A stretch of 64,000 nucleotides of DNA, taken from the NCBI RefSeq assembly GCF_041260665.1, contig NZ_JBGCCT010000029.1:62001-126000 (forward strand). The letters run 5' to 3'. The position numbers and the translations under genes were made by a program. Source of the stretch: Catenulispora sp. GP43. GTDB lineage: Bacteria; Actinomycetota; Actinomycetes; Streptomycetales; Catenulisporaceae. Within the stretch, counting starts at the first letter, position 1, and each line of letters begins with the position of its first letter. Shown piece by piece: positions 10,985 to 20,337 of the stretch. The notes under the pieces were generated by a model, which was given only the letters and a program-made list of their open reading frames with translations, was not told the DNA's origin and made no database searches.

Positions 10985-12559
10985 ATGTCAGCGACAGAAG
11001 AGAAAGCAGTGGTCCCGCCGGCGGCGGACGGCCGCAAGTGGTGGGCGCTCGGCGGTCTGGCGCTGAGCCTGCTGGTGGTGGGGCTGGACCTGACGGTGCT
11101 GAACGTCGCGCTGCCGACGCTGGCCACGTCGCTGAAGGCCTCGACCAGCCAGCTGCAGTGGTTCGCGAACTCCTACAACCTGGCGCTCGCCATCGCGCTG
11201 CTGCCCGGCGGGCTACTCGGCGACCGGTTCGGCCGCAAGCGGATCCTGGTCATCGCGCTGACCGCGTTCGGCGTCGCTTCGGGCTTCTGCGCCTTCGCCT
11301 CCAACGCCGGCGAGCTGATCGCCTGGCGCGCGGTGCTCGGCGTCGGCGCGGCGCTGCTGATCCCGCTGAGCATGAGCGTGCTGACGGTGCTGTTCACGCC
11401 GGAGGAACGGCCGCGCGCCATGGGCATCTGGGCCACCGCCAACATGCTGGGCATCCCGCTCGGCCCGATCCTGGGCGGCTGGCTGCTGGACCACTACTGG
11501 TGGGGCTCGGTGTTCCTGATCAACTTGCCGGTCGTCGTGATCGCCCTGATCGCGGTGGTCTGGCTGGTCCCGGAGTCCCGCGCCGAGCGCAAGCCGCGCA
11601 TCGACCTGCCGGGCCTGGCCACCTCGGCGGTCGGCCTGGCCGCGGTCACCTATGGCCTGATCAAGGCCGGGGACACCGGCTGGGGCTCGGCCCAGGCGCT
11701 GGTCCCGCTGATCGGCGGGCTGGCGGTGCTGCTCTGGTTCGTCCAGCTCCAGCGCGGTCCGAAGCAGACGCTCATCGACCTGGAACTGTTCCGAGCCCGC
11801 GGCTTCACCTGGGGCACCATCCTGGCCACCATCGTCAGCTTCGCCCTGTTCGGCCTGATGTTCACGCTGCCGCAGTTCTACCAGGCGGTCGAGGGCGCCG
11901 ACGCGCTCGGCACGGGTCTGCGGCTGCTGCCGATGATCGCCGGCCTGATGGCCGGGGTCCGGATCGGGCAGCCGTTCCTGAAGAAGGTGGGGCCGGCCCC
12001 GCTGATCGGCGCCGGCTTCCTGCTGCTGGCCGCCTCGCTGATGATCGGCAGCACCACCGGCGTGCACGACGGCTACGGCTTCGTGGCGATCTGGCTCACC
12101 ATCGGTGGCGTCGGCGTGGGCCTGGCGATGCCGATCACCATGACCGTCGCCCTGGACGAGCTCACCGCCGAGCGCGCCGGGGTCGGCTCCGGCCTGCTGA
12201 TGACCATCCGCCAGATCGGCGGCACCTGCGCGGTGGCGATCCTGGGCACGGTCCTGAACGGCCAGTACCGCAGCCACCTGGCACCGGCCGTGGCCCACCT
12301 GCCGGCCGAGGCGGCCGCGGCGGCCACCCGCAGCGCCGGCTCCGGCGTGGCGGTCGCCGGCGCACTGCACTCGCCTTCGCTCCTGGAGTCGGTGCGCTCG
12401 GCCCTGGTGCACGCCACGAGCATGACGATGTGGGTCAGCACAGGCTTCGCGGTGATCGGCGTCCTGGCCGCCACGCAGCTTCCCCGCCGGGCCCGGGTGA
12501 CCGAGAAGGGGTCCGAGGCAGCAGAATCGAGTCGTGATCTCCTCAATGCCGCCGACTGA
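10985..12559 (+). CDS. MFS drug exporter, DHA2 (EmrB/QacA) type
   Basis: A 524-residue proton-coupled exporter with about 14 predicted membrane segments. The first helix is followed by D-L-T-V-L-N-V-A-L-P (motif D1) near residues 35-44, G-D-R-F-G-R-K-R (motif A) near 79-86, and W-R-A-V-L-G-V-G-A-A (motif B region) near 113. ATG 10985 has a strong GAAGGGGG site upstream. Its 3' end overlaps the start of a TetR-family gene on the same strand, which usually marks the exporter's own regulator. The substrate is unknown; the upstream IYD-like flavoprotein may be co-transcribed. Confidence 0.92.
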   Translation: MSATEEKAVVPPAADGRKWWALGGLALSLLVVGLDLTVLNVALPTLATSLKASTSQLQWFANSYNLALAIALLPGGLLGDRFGRKRILVIALTAFGVASGFCAFASNAGELIAWRAVLGVGAALLIPLSMSVLTVLFTPEERPRAMGIWATANMLGIPLGPILGGWLLDHYWWGSVFLINLPVVVIALIAVVWLVPESRAERKPRIDLPGLATSAVGLAAVTYGLIKAGDTGWGSAQALVPLIGGLAVLLWFVQLQRGPKQTLIDLELFRARGFTWGTILATIVSFALFGLMFTLPQFYQAVEGADALGTGLRLLPMIAGLMAGVRIGQPFLKKVGPAPLIGAGFLLLAASLMIGSTTGVHDGYGFVAIWLTIGGVGVGLAMPITMTVALDELTAERAGVGSGLLMTIRQIGGTCAVAILGTVLNGQYRSHLAPAVAHLPAEAAAAATRSAGSGVAVAGALHSPSLLESVRSALVHATSMTMWVSTGFAVIGVLAATQLPRRARVTEKGSEAAESSRDLLNAAD

Positions 12560-13196
12560 CCGAACCTCGGCCCCGGCCGCGACCCCGGCGCCCACGGGCC
12601 TGCGGGAACGCAAGAAGGCGCAGACGCGTGCCGCGATCCAGCGGCACGCGCTCCGCCTCTTCCGCGACTCCGGCTACAGCGCCACCACCATGGAGCAGAT
12701 CGCCGCCGCGGCCGACGTGTCCCCGAGCACGCTGTACCGCTACTTCCCCACCAAGGAAGACCTGATCCTCACCGACGACTACGACCCGCTGCTCGCCGCG
12801 GCCTTCCGCGCCCAGCCCCCGGAACTCCCGATCCTGCAGGCCTTCCGCGCCGCCGTCGACACCGCCATGCTCCAGGTCCCCGCCGACGGCCAGGCCGAGG
12901 CCCTGGAACGCGCCCGCCTGAGCTACACCATCCCCGAGGTCCGGGCCCGCGCGATGGACCACATGTTCACCACCACGGACATGCTCGCCGACCTGTTCGC
13001 CGAACGCCTGAACCGCTCCCCCCACGACCTGGAGGTCCGCGTCCTGGCCGGCACGGTCATAGGTGCCCTGCTGGCCACCCACCAACTGTGGCTCACGGAC
13101 CCCGAGGCGGACATGTTCGCCATCCTCGACAGCGCCCTGCAGATCCTGATCGACGGCCCCGGCCACCTCGCCCCGGGCCCGCCGCAAGGAGCCTGA
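12546..13196 (+). CDS. TetR/AcrR-family transcriptional regulator
   Basis: DNA-binding repressor of about 216 residues. The N-terminal helix-turn-helix is visible in T-R-A-A-I-Q-R-H-A-L-R-L-F, then T-T-M-E-Q-I-A-A-A-A-D-V-S and T-L-Y-R-Y-F-P-T-K-E-D-L, a textbook TetR domain. The C-terminal ligand domain is variable. I chose ATG 12546, which overlaps the exporter by 14 bp; an in-frame GTG at 12534 is an alternative. It most likely controls the exporter upstream. I could not identify a confident TetR operator. Confidence 0.9.
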   Translation: MPPTDRTSAPAATPAPTGLRERKKAQTRAAIQRHALRLFRDSGYSATTMEQIAAAADVSPSTLYRYFPTKEDLILTDDYDPLLAAAFRAQPPELPILQAFRAAVDTAMLQVPADGQAEALERARLSYTIPEVRARAMDHMFTTTDMLADLFAERLNRSPHDLEVRVLAGTVIGALLATHQLWLTDPEADMFAILDSALQILIDGPGHLAPGPPQGA

Positions 13197-13216
13197 CACG
13201 GGGTAACCTTCAGGAC

Positions 13217-13774
13217 GTGGACATAGAACCGGCCCCATGCCGCTGCCTGCTGTGCAAGCCCGCCAACCCCGACGAGGCACAGTGGGACCCCCGCGACCGC
13301 GCGATAGCCCACAACGTGCGCGAACACGGCTGGCACATCATGGGGGTCACCGGCGACGACACCCCGGACTGGGCGTACTCGATCGGCATGTGGCACACCC
13401 ACGGCGGCTACGACATCTGCATGACCGGCCTGCCGGTCGAGAACGCCATGGCCCTGATCGCCAAGATCGCGGTCCAGGTCCGCGAGGGCCGCGCCCTCGG
13501 CGCCGAGAAGCGCCGCCTGAACGTGATCGAAGGCTACGAAGTCGCCACCCGCCCGGTCCACAAGAGCTGGTACCCGGCCATGTTCGGCGCCGGCCTGGAC
13601 TTCTTCCAGACCCCGCCGTGGCCGATCCTGCAGGCCGTGTGGCCGGACCGCCAGGGCCGCTTCCCCTGGGAGCAGGGCGCGGACCCGGAACGCCGGGACC
13701 AGCAGCCCTTCCTGTGGCTGGACCGGAACGAGCACCCGGACAGCATGTGGGTGTCTTCCTCACTGACGCTGTAG
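13217..13774 (+). CDS. DUF4262 domain protein
   Basis: A 185-residue protein beginning at GTG 13217. It starts with C-R-C-L-L-C, continues with H-G-W-H-I-M-G-V and P-D-W-A-Y-S-I-G-M-W-H-T-H-G-G (about 52-66), and shows the G-L-P-V-E-N block, all characteristic of DUF4262. The family's function is unknown. The two N-terminal Cys pairs could bind metal. A hairpin terminator follows. The start lacks a strong ribosome-binding site, but the upstream extension is low-complexity Arg/Pro sequence typical of a wrong frame. Confidence 0.8.
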   Translation: MDIEPAPCRCLLCKPANPDEAQWDPRDRAIAHNVREHGWHIMGVTGDDTPDWAYSIGMWHTHGGYDICMTGLPVENAMALIAKIAVQVREGRALGAEKRRLNVIEGYEVATRPVHKSWYPAMFGAGLDFFQTPPWPILQAVWPDRQGRFPWEQGADPERRDQQPFLWLDRNEHPDSMWVSSSLTL

Positions 13775-13788
13775 GGACGCTGGTTCAC

Positions 13789-13826
13789 ACCGAGGCCGGG
13801 CGGCCGCAGTCGCCCGGCCTCTCGGT
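13789..13826 (+). terminator. terminator after the DUF4262 gene
   Basis: ACCGAGGCCGGGCG (13789-13802) pairs with CGCCCGGCCTCTCGGT (13811-13826), leaving one bulged T: a 14-bp stem with an 8-nt loop. There is no long U tract, as is common in actinobacteria. Confidence 0.7.
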
Positions 13827-13860
13827 TGCGCCCACCGCCCACCATTGGCAGCATCGCCCC

Positions 13861-14379
13861 ATGTCCCAGCCCCGCATCACCCTGGCCCGCGGCGACATCA
13901 CCAAGCAGGACGTGGACGCGATCGTGAACGCGGCCAACTCCTCGCTGCTCGGCGGCGGCGGAGTCGACGGAGCCATCCACCGCGCGGGCGGCCCGGAGAT
14001 CCTGGAAGCCTGCCGCGCACTGCGCGCCTCGCACTACGGCCGCGGCCTGTCCACCGGCCAAGCCGTGGCCACCACCGCCGGCCGCCTCCCAGCCCGCTGG
14101 GTCATCCACACCGTCGGCCCGGTCTACTCCCGCGACGAGGACCGCTCAGCCCTGCTGGCCGCGTGTCACACCAACTCCCTGGAAGTCGCGGACACCCTCG
14201 GCGCCACGACCGTCGCCTTCCCCGCCATCTCCACGGGCATCTTCGGCTGGCCGATCGCCGACGCCGCACGCATCGCCGTCGCCACCGTCAGCGCCGCGAC
14301 GACCGCCGTCGAGGAAGTCCGCTTCGTGCTGTTCGACGACAGCGCCTACGAGACCTTCGTCCAGGCCACGCAGCAGTGA
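13861..14379 (+). CDS. macrodomain protein, O-acetyl-ADP-ribose deacetylase type
   Basis: A 172-residue single macrodomain. G-D-I-T near residues 11-14, D-A-I-V-N-A-A-N-S-S-L-L-G-G-G-G-V-D-G-A-I-H (about 19-40) and the phosphate loop I-S-T-G-I-F-G near 122-128 are the ADP-ribose contacts of MacroD/YmdB proteins, which hydrolyse O-acetyl-ADP-ribose or remove ADP-ribose from acidic side chains and nucleic-acid ends. No ADP-ribosyltransferase is adjacent, so a general repair or salvage role is more likely than a toxin pair. It converges on the MalY-type gene. Confidence 0.93.
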   Translation: MSQPRITLARGDITKQDVDAIVNAANSSLLGGGGVDGAIHRAGGPEILEACRALRASHYGRGLSTGQAVATTAGRLPARWVIHTVGPVYSRDEDRSALLAACHTNSLEVADTLGATTVAFPAISTGIFGWPIADAARIAVATVSAATTAVEEVRFVLFDDSAYETFVQATQQ

Positions 14380-14410
14380 CGCTGACGCACCAGTGACGCC
14401 GCTCCAGCGC

Positions 14411-15580
14411 TCACCGCACCGCCGCCACCGCCGCCGCCATCCGCTCGACCGCCTCGGTCAGGACGGCCGGCGACGTCGCGATGTTGATCCGCACATGGCC
14501 GGCACCCCCGCTCCCGAACGGAATTCCCGAGTTCACCGCCACCCGGCCTCGTTCCAGGAACACCCGCGCCGGATCATCGCCCAACCCCAAGCCCCGACAG
14601 TCCAGCCACTGCAAATACGTCCCGGGCCCGGGACGCCACTCCACACCGGGCAGGCACTCCGCCAGCAACCGCCCGAGCAGCACCCGGTTCTCATCAAGAC
14701 CGGCGAGCAGCGCGTCCAGCCAGTCGCCACCATCCCGCAACGCCGCGACATGGGCGATCACGCCGAGATGGCTGGGCCCGTGCCCCACCTCCTCCGGCAT
14801 CCGCGCAAGATCCGCGGCAGAGGCCGGACCCGCGATCGCCACAGCCGCCTTCAGCCCCGCCAGATTCCACCCCTTCGACGCCGACATCAGCGCCAACCCA
14901 TCCTCCGCACCGGCGACGCTCAGGTACGGCGTGAACTTCTCCCCCACCGCCACCAACGGCGCATGGATCTCATCCGCGACCACCCGCACCCCGAAGGACG
15001 CAGCCAGCTCGGCAACCCGCTCCAACTCCTCCCGCGTATGCACCACCCCGGTCGGATTCTGCGGATTGCACAGCAGAAAAGCACCCCGCCGCCCCTCCCC
15101 AGCAAGCTGCCCGAACACCGCCTCCATCGCCCCGAAGTCGATCCGCCCATCAGAACCCAACGGCGCCTCGACCACCTCCCGATCCATATGCGCGACGAAG
15201 TCGAAGAACGGCGGATACACCGGACTGTTCACCACCACCGGATCCCCCGGCCCCGTGACCAGCTTCAGCATCTCCACGACACCCAGCATCACGTCCGGAA
15301 CAATCGCCGCCCGCTCCGCCACGACGCCGTCCCACCCCCACCGCCGCACAGCGAACTCGCCCAAAGCCTCCGCATACGAATCCCCCAACGGATACCCGGT
15401 ATCACCCCGCCGCACAGCGTCGACTAGCGCCTCCGCAACCGCCTCCGGCGTCGGCACATCCATCTCCGCCACCCACAACGGCAGCACATCCTCCGGATAC
15501 TGCCGCCACTTCATGCTCGTCCGAGTCCGAAGCTCGGCAAGCCCGAGACGGGTCAAGGGATTCTCAACGCGAGGCCGCAT
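14411..15580 (-). CDS. PLP-dependent aminotransferase / C-S lyase, MalY-PatB type
   Basis: A 389-residue fold-type I PLP enzyme. The early P-L-W-V-A-E-M-D segment (about 33-40) is the hallmark of the MalY/PatB cystathionine beta-lyase branch. Further motifs are N-P-Q-N-P-T-G (cofactor ring), A-D-E-I-H-A-P and [10 protein letters not shown] with the PLP lysine near residue 235. Likely reaction: beta-elimination of cystathionine or a related Cys conjugate; an aminotransferase role cannot be excluded. Starts at ATG 15580. A gap of about 370 bp with repeats lies upstream. Confidence 0.88.
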   Translation of the reverse strand: MRPRVENPLTRLGLAELRTRTSMKWRQYPEDVLPLWVAEMDVPTPEAVAEALVDAVRRGDTGYPLGDSYAEALGEFAVRRWGWDGVVAERAAIVPDVMLGVVEMLKLVTGPGDPVVVNSPVYPPFFDFVAHMDREVVEAPLGSDGRIDFGAMEAVFGQLAGEGRRGAFLLCNPQNPTGVVHTREELERVAELAASFGVRVVADEIHAPLVAVGEKFTPYLSVAGAEDGLALMSASKGWNLAGLKAAVAIAGPASAADLARMPEEVGHGPSHLGVIAHVAALRDGGDWLDALLAGLDENRVLLGRLLAECLPGVEWRPGPGTYLQWLDCRGLGLGDDPARVFLERGRVAVNSGIPFGSGGAGHVRINIATSPAVLTEAVERMAAAVAAVR

Positions 15581-15952
15581 AAGTCACACAGTAGGCGCGC
15601 CTCCGCCCCCAGCCGAGGCCCAAAGCCGCATTTCCAGCCCCGGCACCTTCTCCGAGCCTCGCGACCAGCCTCACCAGGCCCGCACGCATCCTCGATCCGG
15701 GATCGCGAGCGGCAAACTCGCAGCTCCCGCCAGCCGCCACTGCCAAGCCCTCGCGACCGCCGCTCTTGCCTCGCCCTCGCAGCCACCGACTCGCAGCTCC
15801 CGCCAGCCGCCCTAGCCTCGGCCTCGCGACCGTCATCCCAGTGCTCGCCGCCGACTTCACGCGCTACCCGCCAGCCGCCACTATCTTTCCGCCGAGCCCC
15901 CCGCCCCGAGCCAGCCCTCACCTCTGCCCGCCGCCCCGCTAGGCCTGATATC
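15581..15952. other. gene-free interval with short degenerate repeats
   Basis: This 372-bp interval has only Arg/Gly-rich open frames without ribosome-binding sites. It holds two exact 23-nt copies of a motif beginning ACTCGCAGCTCCCGCCAGCC (15716-15738 and 15789-15811) and a third shorter copy (15867-15882). The promoter of the MalY-type gene should lie near 15600 on the minus strand. Confidence 0.5.
15716..15882. repeat. three-copy degenerate direct repeat
   Basis: Copies at 15716-15738 and 15789-15811 are identical over 23 nt. The core CCCGCCAGCCGCCACT of copy 1 recurs at 15867-15882. Core starts are 73 and 68 bp apart. Short TCGCGACCG words are scattered between the copies. Confidence 0.75.
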
Positions 15953-16864
15953 TCACCCGACCCCCACCTCAACCCCCGGCCGTATCACCTCCTCCACCAA
16001 CCACTTCATCCCCCCGTCCTGATACATCCGCCGCGACCCGACCACCACATGCCGGAACCCGACCCCCACCAACTCCGCGATCGCCTCCCGAGCCTCGGCG
16101 GCCCCGTCCTCCGCCACGATCACCTGCACCGACCGCACCACCTCCCCCGGATCCCGCCCCGCCGCCGCACACAGCCGGTCCAGCACCCGCGAGCGCTCGG
16201 CCAGCGACTCCACCGAGTTGTGCGGCGGCCCGGGTATGTTCCAGATGTCGGCGTGCTCCGCCACCACCCGCAGCGTCCGGTCGCCCCATCCGCCGATCAG
16301 CAGCGGCGGGCCCGCCGGCCGGACCGGCTTCGGCGCGTTCCGGTTCCCGACCAGCGTGGTGAACGGGCCCTCGAAGTCGAACGCGTCCTCGGTCCACATC
16401 CTCCGCAGGATGGTCACCGTCTCGACCAGCCGCGCTATCCCCTCGCGCGGGCTGATCAGCGGTATGCCATACGCGGCGTACTCCATCACCCCCGGGTTCT
16501 CCCCCGGGATCCCGCCGGTGTCCGGGGGCTGCACCGTCCCGCCGACCCCCAGGCCCATGATCAGCCGGCCGCCCGAGATCACGTCCACCGTCGTCGCCAT
16601 CTTCCCCAGCACCGCCGGCGACCGGAACCGGTTGCTCGTCACCAGCAGCCCCATCCGCAGCCGCGACGTCTGCCCAGCCAGCGCCGCGAGCGTCGTCCAG
16701 CCCTCCAACGCCGGTCCGCCCCGATCGCCGGCCAGCGGCATCATGTGGTCCCACAGCCAGGCGTCGGCGATCTCCGGTATCTCGTCAGCCTCCTGCCACA
16801 CCCGGCGTATGTCCTCGTACGACACATGCATCGGCGTGGTCTTGATGCCCATCCTCAACTCCAT
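15953..16864 (-). CDS. LLM-class (luciferase-like, F420-type) oxidoreductase
   Basis: A 303-residue TIM-barrel oxidoreductase of the bacterial luciferase-like family, often F420-dependent in actinomycetes. Visible blocks are W-L-W-D-H-M-M-P-L near residue 36, L-R-M-G-L-L-V-T-S-N-R-F-R-S-P near 68, and L-I-M-G-L-G-V-G-G near 100. I moved the start to ATG 16864 (M-E-L-R-M-G-I-K); the open frame runs 10 codons further into the divergent promoter. Cofactor and substrate are unproven. Divergent from a MarR regulator 61 bp away, which may control it. Confidence 0.85.
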   Translation of the reverse strand: MELRMGIKTTPMHVSYEDIRRVWQEADEIPEIADAWLWDHMMPLAGDRGGPALEGWTTLAALAGQTSRLRMGLLVTSNRFRSPAVLGKMATTVDVISGGRLIMGLGVGGTVQPPDTGGIPGENPGVMEYAAYGIPLISPREGIARLVETVTILRRMWTEDAFDFEGPFTTLVGNRNAPKPVRPAGPPLLIGGWGDRTLRVVAEHADIWNIPGPPHNSVESLAERSRVLDRLCAAAGRDPGEVVRSVQVIVAEDGAAEAREAIAELVGVGFRHVVVGSRRMYQDGGMKWLVEEVIRPGVEVGVG

Positions 16865-16925
16865 ATCGTCACCGTACCAAATCATCAGCCACAATGACGA
16901 TCAGCGAGCGGGTACAGTACTCCGT
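16865..16925. promoter_or_regulatory. divergent promoter / putative MarR operator
   Basis: The 61-bp spacer between the LLM oxidoreductase and the marR-type gene is clearly more AT-rich than its surroundings. It carries GTACC (16874 region) and GGTAC (16912 region) facing each other, and GTACAGTAC just before the MarR start. Such short palindromes in a shared promoter fit autoregulation, but no operator can be proven. Confidence 0.4.
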
Positions 16926-17390
16926 ATGGCCGAACTGCTCACCTCCCGACTCGGCTACCTGCTGAAGCACGCGCAGCTGAACTTCTCGCAGTCAGGCGCC
17001 CGCGCCCTGGAGTCGTTGAACATCACCGGACGCCAGCTCGCCGTGCTGGTCGTCCTCGACGCCGCGGAGCCGCTGTCCCAGCTCGACGCGGCCAAGGAGC
17101 TCGGCGTCGACCGCACCACGATGGTCGCGCTGGTCGACGAGCTCGAGGACAAAGGCCTGGTGGAACGCCGTCGCAGCCCCGACGACCGCCGCAAGAACAT
17201 CGTCGAGCTCACCGCGCACGGCAAGAACACCCTCGCCGAGGGCGAACGCCGCCATCAGGAGACCGAGAAGGCCTTCCTCGCCGGCCTCACCCCGATCGAG
17301 GCCGAGCTGTTCGTCCGCATCCTGAAGCGGCTGGCCGCCGACGCCGAAGCGCCGGACGACCAGCCCGAGGAAGAAAAGAAGGAGAAGTAG
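16926..17390 (+). CDS. MarR-family transcriptional regulator
   Basis: A 154-residue winged-helix regulator. The recognition region Q-L-D-A-A-K-E-L-G-V-D-R-T-T-M-V-A-L-V-D-E-L-E (about 52-74) and the wing K-G-L-V-E-R-R-R-S-P-D-D-R-R-K-N are canonical. The C-terminus is a highly charged Glu/Lys tail. ATG 16926 follows a GTACAGTACTCCGT stretch that may combine promoter and operator; the transcript could have a very short leader. Divergence from the LLM oxidoreductase suggests that gene and itself as targets. Confidence 0.92.
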   Translation: MAELLTSRLGYLLKHAQLNFSQSGARALESLNITGRQLAVLVVLDAAEPLSQLDAAKELGVDRTTMVALVDELEDKGLVERRRSPDDRRKNIVELTAHGKNTLAEGERRHQETEKAFLAGLTPIEAELFVRILKRLAADAEAPDDQPEEEKKEK

Positions 17391-17400
17391 AAGTAGAGAA

Positions 17401-18072
17401 CTAAGCCCCGGCCAGGGCCCGCCGCGACAGCTGGTCAGCCAGCCGCGTCGTCTCCGGCAGCCGGTACTTGGTCGCCAACCGCAGCGCCAGCCGCGTGGCG
17501 TCGTCCACGGTGATCAGATGCCCGGGCGAGACGTACACCGGCTTCGTCGAGAGCTGCGTCCGCAACACCGCCCCGACCACCTCACCGCCGTGCACCAGGT
17601 CCGCGGCCTCACCGCGCTGGATCCCCGGCTCGACGGCCCGCCCGACGAACGCCGTCTTCGCGACCCCCAACGCCGGCTTCCCCGCCAGCACCCCGAGGTG
17701 GCACGCCAGCCCGAACCGCCGCGGATGCGCGATCCCGTACCCGTCGCACACCAGCACATCCGGTTCGACCGACAGCCGCTCCAGCGCGCTGATCAGCGCC
17801 GGCATCTCCCGGAACGCCAAGAGCCCGGACACGTACGGGAACTCGACGTCCATCACCGCCGTCGCCATGTCCTCGACCGCGAGCGTGTCGGCGTCGAGCA
17901 CCACGACCGCCCCCGCGACCCGCGAGGAGTCGATCGCGTAGGCCACGTCCAGCCCCGCGACGTACCGGAATGGCGCCAGCGGCGCGGACACGTCCACCCG
18001 CCCGGCCAGCCGCTCCTGCTCCGCCTCGGCGTCCTCCGCCGTCCGCGGCCACTTCTCATGCGTGATCAGCAC
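17401..18072 (-). CDS. nfi: endonuclease V (deoxyinosine 3' endonuclease)
   Basis: Cuts DNA one nucleotide 3' of deoxyinosine and other deaminated bases. With the GTG at 18072 as start the protein has 223 residues, normal for the family; the open frame extends 31 codons further but that part is low in complexity. The catalytic carboxylates fall at Asp42 (A-G-L-D-V-A-Y), Glu89 (F-R-E) and Asp110 (C-D-G-Y-G). The strand-separating wedge, P-Y-I-P in characterised enzymes, reads Pro79-Tyr80-Val81-Ser82 here, so the last proline is replaced. It lies about 100 bp downstream of thrS on the same strand. Confidence 0.9.
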   Translation of the reverse strand: MLITHEKWPRTAEDAEAEQERLAGRVDVSAPLAPFRYVAGLDVAYAIDSSRVAGAVVVLDADTLAVEDMATAVMDVEFPYVSGLLAFREMPALISALERLSVEPDVLVCDGYGIAHPRRFGLACHLGVLAGKPALGVAKTAFVGRAVEPGIQRGEAADLVHGGEVVGAVLRTQLSTKPVYVSPGHLITVDDATRLALRLATKYRLPETTRLADQLSRRALAGA

Positions 18073-18111
18073 AGCCCATCCCCCTGTTTCCCCGTCCGCG
18101 TCCGGCCGGCT

Positions 18112-18175
18112 GACCGGGGCCCCCGTTTGGTCCCGGTCGGCCGGACGCGCCGACGGCGGCGCCACGGATCCGTGG
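18112..18175 (-). terminator. possible terminator hairpins after thrS
   Basis: Immediately after the thrS stop lies the perfect palindrome CCACGGATCCGTGG (18162-18175). Further on, GACCGGG (18112-18118) pairs with CCCGGTC (18132-18138). Neither has a U tract on the minus strand, so termination is possible but weakly supported. Confidence 0.4.
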
Positions 18176-20176
18176 TCAGATCCGCTCCCGCACCGCCTTC
18201 ACAATCTCGGCGACGGCCTCGTCGACCGGCACCCCGTTGTTCTGCTCCCCACTCCGGTACCGGAACGAAACTGCGGCCTTGGCCACATCGTCGTCACCGG
18301 CCAGCAGCATGTAGGGGATCTTCTGCTTCTGCGCGTTGCGGATCTTCTTCTGCATGCGGTCGTCCGAGGAGTCGATCTCGACCCGGATCCCCTCGGCGCG
18401 CAGCTTGGCCGCCACCAGCTCCAGATACGGCACGTGCGCGTCGGTGATCGGGATCCCGACCACCTGCACCGGCGCCAGCCAGGCCGGGAACGCGCCGGCG
18501 TAGTGCTCGGTCAGCACCCCGAAGAAGCGCTCGATGGAGCCGAACAGCGCGCGGTGGATCATGATCGGCCGCTGCCGCGACCCGTCGGCGGCCTGGTACT
18601 CCAGGTCGAACCGCTGCGGCAGCTGGAAGTCCAGCTGGATGGTCGACATCTGCCAGGTCCGGCCGATGGCGTCGCGCGCCTGCACCGAGATCTTCGGACC
18701 GTAGAACGCCGCGCCGCCCGGGTCCATGACCAGTTCCAGGTCCTCGCCCTCGGCGACTTCGCGCAGGGTGTCCGTGGCGAGTTCCCACTCCTCATCGGTA
18801 CCGACGTACTTCTCCGGGTCCTTAGTGGACAGCTCCAGGTAGAAGTCGTTCAGTCCGTAGTCGCGCAGCAGGTCCAGCACGAACCGCAGCAGGCTGACGA
18901 GCTCGTCGCGCATCTGCTCGCGAGTGCAGTAGATGTGCGCGTCGTCCTGCGTGAGTCCACGGACTCGGGTCAGTCCGTGCACCACGCCCGACTTCTCATA
19001 GCGGTAGACGGTGCCAAACTCGAACAGCCGCAGCGGCAGGTCGCGGTAGGACTTACCGCGCGCACGGTAGATCAGGTTGTGCATCGGGCAGTTCATCGGC
19101 TTCAGGTAGTACTCCTGCTTGCCGTGTCCCTCGTCCAGCACCATAGGCGGGAACATCCCGTCCTTGTACCAGTCGAGGTGGCCCGAGATCTCGTACAGGT
19201 TCCCCTTAGTGATGTGCGGCGTATTAACGAACTCGTACCCGGCCTCTTCGTGCCGCTTACGGGAGTAGTCCTCCATGACCCGACGGATGGTGCCGCCCTT
19301 GGGGTGGAAGACAGGCAGACCGCTACCGAGCTCGTCCGGGAAGGAGAACAGGTCCAGCTCCGCACCGATCTTGCGGTGGTCGCGCTTCTCGGCCTCGGCC
19401 AGGAACTCCAGGTGCGCCTTGAGCGCGTCCCGGGTCTCCCAGGCGGTTCCGTAGATGCGCTGCAGCTGCGGGTTCTTCTCGCTGCCGCGCCAGTAGGCGG
19501 CCGCCGAACGCATCAGCTTGAACGCCGGGATGAACCGGGTGTTGGGCACGTGCGGGCCCCGGCACAGGTCCTTCCAGCACAGGTCGCCGGTCTTGGCGTC
19601 CAGGTTGTCGTAGATGGTCAGCTCGCCGGCGCCGACCTCGACGTCCACGCCCTCGCCGGCGTCGTCGGCGGAGGCCTTGCCCTTGAGCCCGATCAGCTCC
19701 AGCTTGAACGGCTCGTCGGCGAGCTCCTTGCGGGCGTCCTCATCCGTGACCGGGCGCCGGGAGAACAGCTGCCCCTGCTTGATGATCGCCTGCATCCGGC
19801 TCTCGAGGACCTTCAGGTCCTCGGGGGTGAACGGCCGCTCGACGTCGAAGTCGTAGTAGAAGCCGTTGCGGATCGGCGGGCCGATGCCGAGCTTGGCCTC
19901 CGGGAACGCCTGCTGCACGGCCTGGGCCAGCACGTGGGCGGTGGAGTGGCGGATGATCGCCCGGCCGTCCTCGGAGTCGGCGGGGACCGGCTCGACCAGG
20001 TCACCGGCCTTGGCCAGGGTGGCGAGGTCGACCAGCCGGGTTCCGGCCGGGTCGGTCAGGCGGGCGGCGACGACGGAGCGGTCGCCGGCGAACAGGTCCG
20101 CCAGCGTCGTGCCGACCGTGACCGTCCGCTCGTCCCGGCTTGGGCCGTCGGCGATCGTCACTGCGAAGTCGGACAC
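18176..20176 (-). CDS. thrS: threonyl-tRNA synthetase
   Basis: Charges tRNA-Thr with threonine. GTG 20176 is the preferred start because AAGGAG lies 8 nt upstream; a TTG five codons earlier would sit on that site. The 666-residue protein contains an N-terminal TGS domain, the editing domain with H-S-T-A-H (His77, His81), and the class II core with M-N-C-P-M-H-N (zinc Cys), [11 protein letters not shown] (motif 2) and [12 protein letters not shown] (motif 3), followed by the anticodon-binding domain. I looked for and did not find a T-box leader. Confidence 0.97.
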   Translation of the reverse strand: MSDFAVTIADGPSRDERTVTVGTTLADLFAGDRSVVAARLTDPAGTRLVDLATLAKAGDLVEPVPADSEDGRAIIRHSTAHVLAQAVQQAFPEAKLGIGPPIRNGFYYDFDVERPFTPEDLKVLESRMQAIIKQGQLFSRRPVTDEDARKELADEPFKLELIGLKGKASADDAGEGVDVEVGAGELTIYDNLDAKTGDLCWKDLCRGPHVPNTRFIPAFKLMRSAAAYWRGSEKNPQLQRIYGTAWETRDALKAHLEFLAEAEKRDHRKIGAELDLFSFPDELGSGLPVFHPKGGTIRRVMEDYSRKRHEEAGYEFVNTPHITKGNLYEISGHLDWYKDGMFPPMVLDEGHGKQEYYLKPMNCPMHNLIYRARGKSYRDLPLRLFEFGTVYRYEKSGVVHGLTRVRGLTQDDAHIYCTREQMRDELVSLLRFVLDLLRDYGLNDFYLELSTKDPEKYVGTDEEWELATDTLREVAEGEDLELVMDPGGAAFYGPKISVQARDAIGRTWQMSTIQLDFQLPQRFDLEYQAADGSRQRPIMIHRALFGSIERFFGVLTEHYAGAFPAWLAPVQVVGIPITDAHVPYLELVAAKLRAEGIRVEIDSSDDRMQKKIRNAQKQKIPYMLLAGDDDVAKAAVSFRYRSGEQNNGVPVDEAVAEIVKAVRERI

Positions 20177-20337
20177 TGGGCGCTCCTTCAAAGAGGGTCA
20201 ACTGGCTGGGCTTACCAAGCCGAACAGGAGAAAACTTTACCGACCGCCGCGGGTACTTCGCGCGACAGTAGTACTGGAGCTGTCCCGGGTGCCGGTTGAG
20301 CGGCCTGTTGAATCAACGTTCTACGTGCAGTCGCCGA

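Noticed and set aside
13861-14379. Macrodomain gene as the antitoxin of a DarT-type toxin pair
   Set aside because: No ADP-ribosyltransferase gene is adjacent; the neighbours are DUF4262 and a MalY-type enzyme.
14393-15815. Plus-strand open frames across the MalY-type gene
   Set aside because: Antisense shadows rich in Arg/Pro/Ser; the minus-strand frame has a complete PLP-enzyme motif set.
15564-15972. Minus-strand frames of about 100-140 codons in the gap before the LLM oxidoreductase
   Set aside because: Gly/Arg/Ala low-complexity translations created by the repeats, without a start signal.
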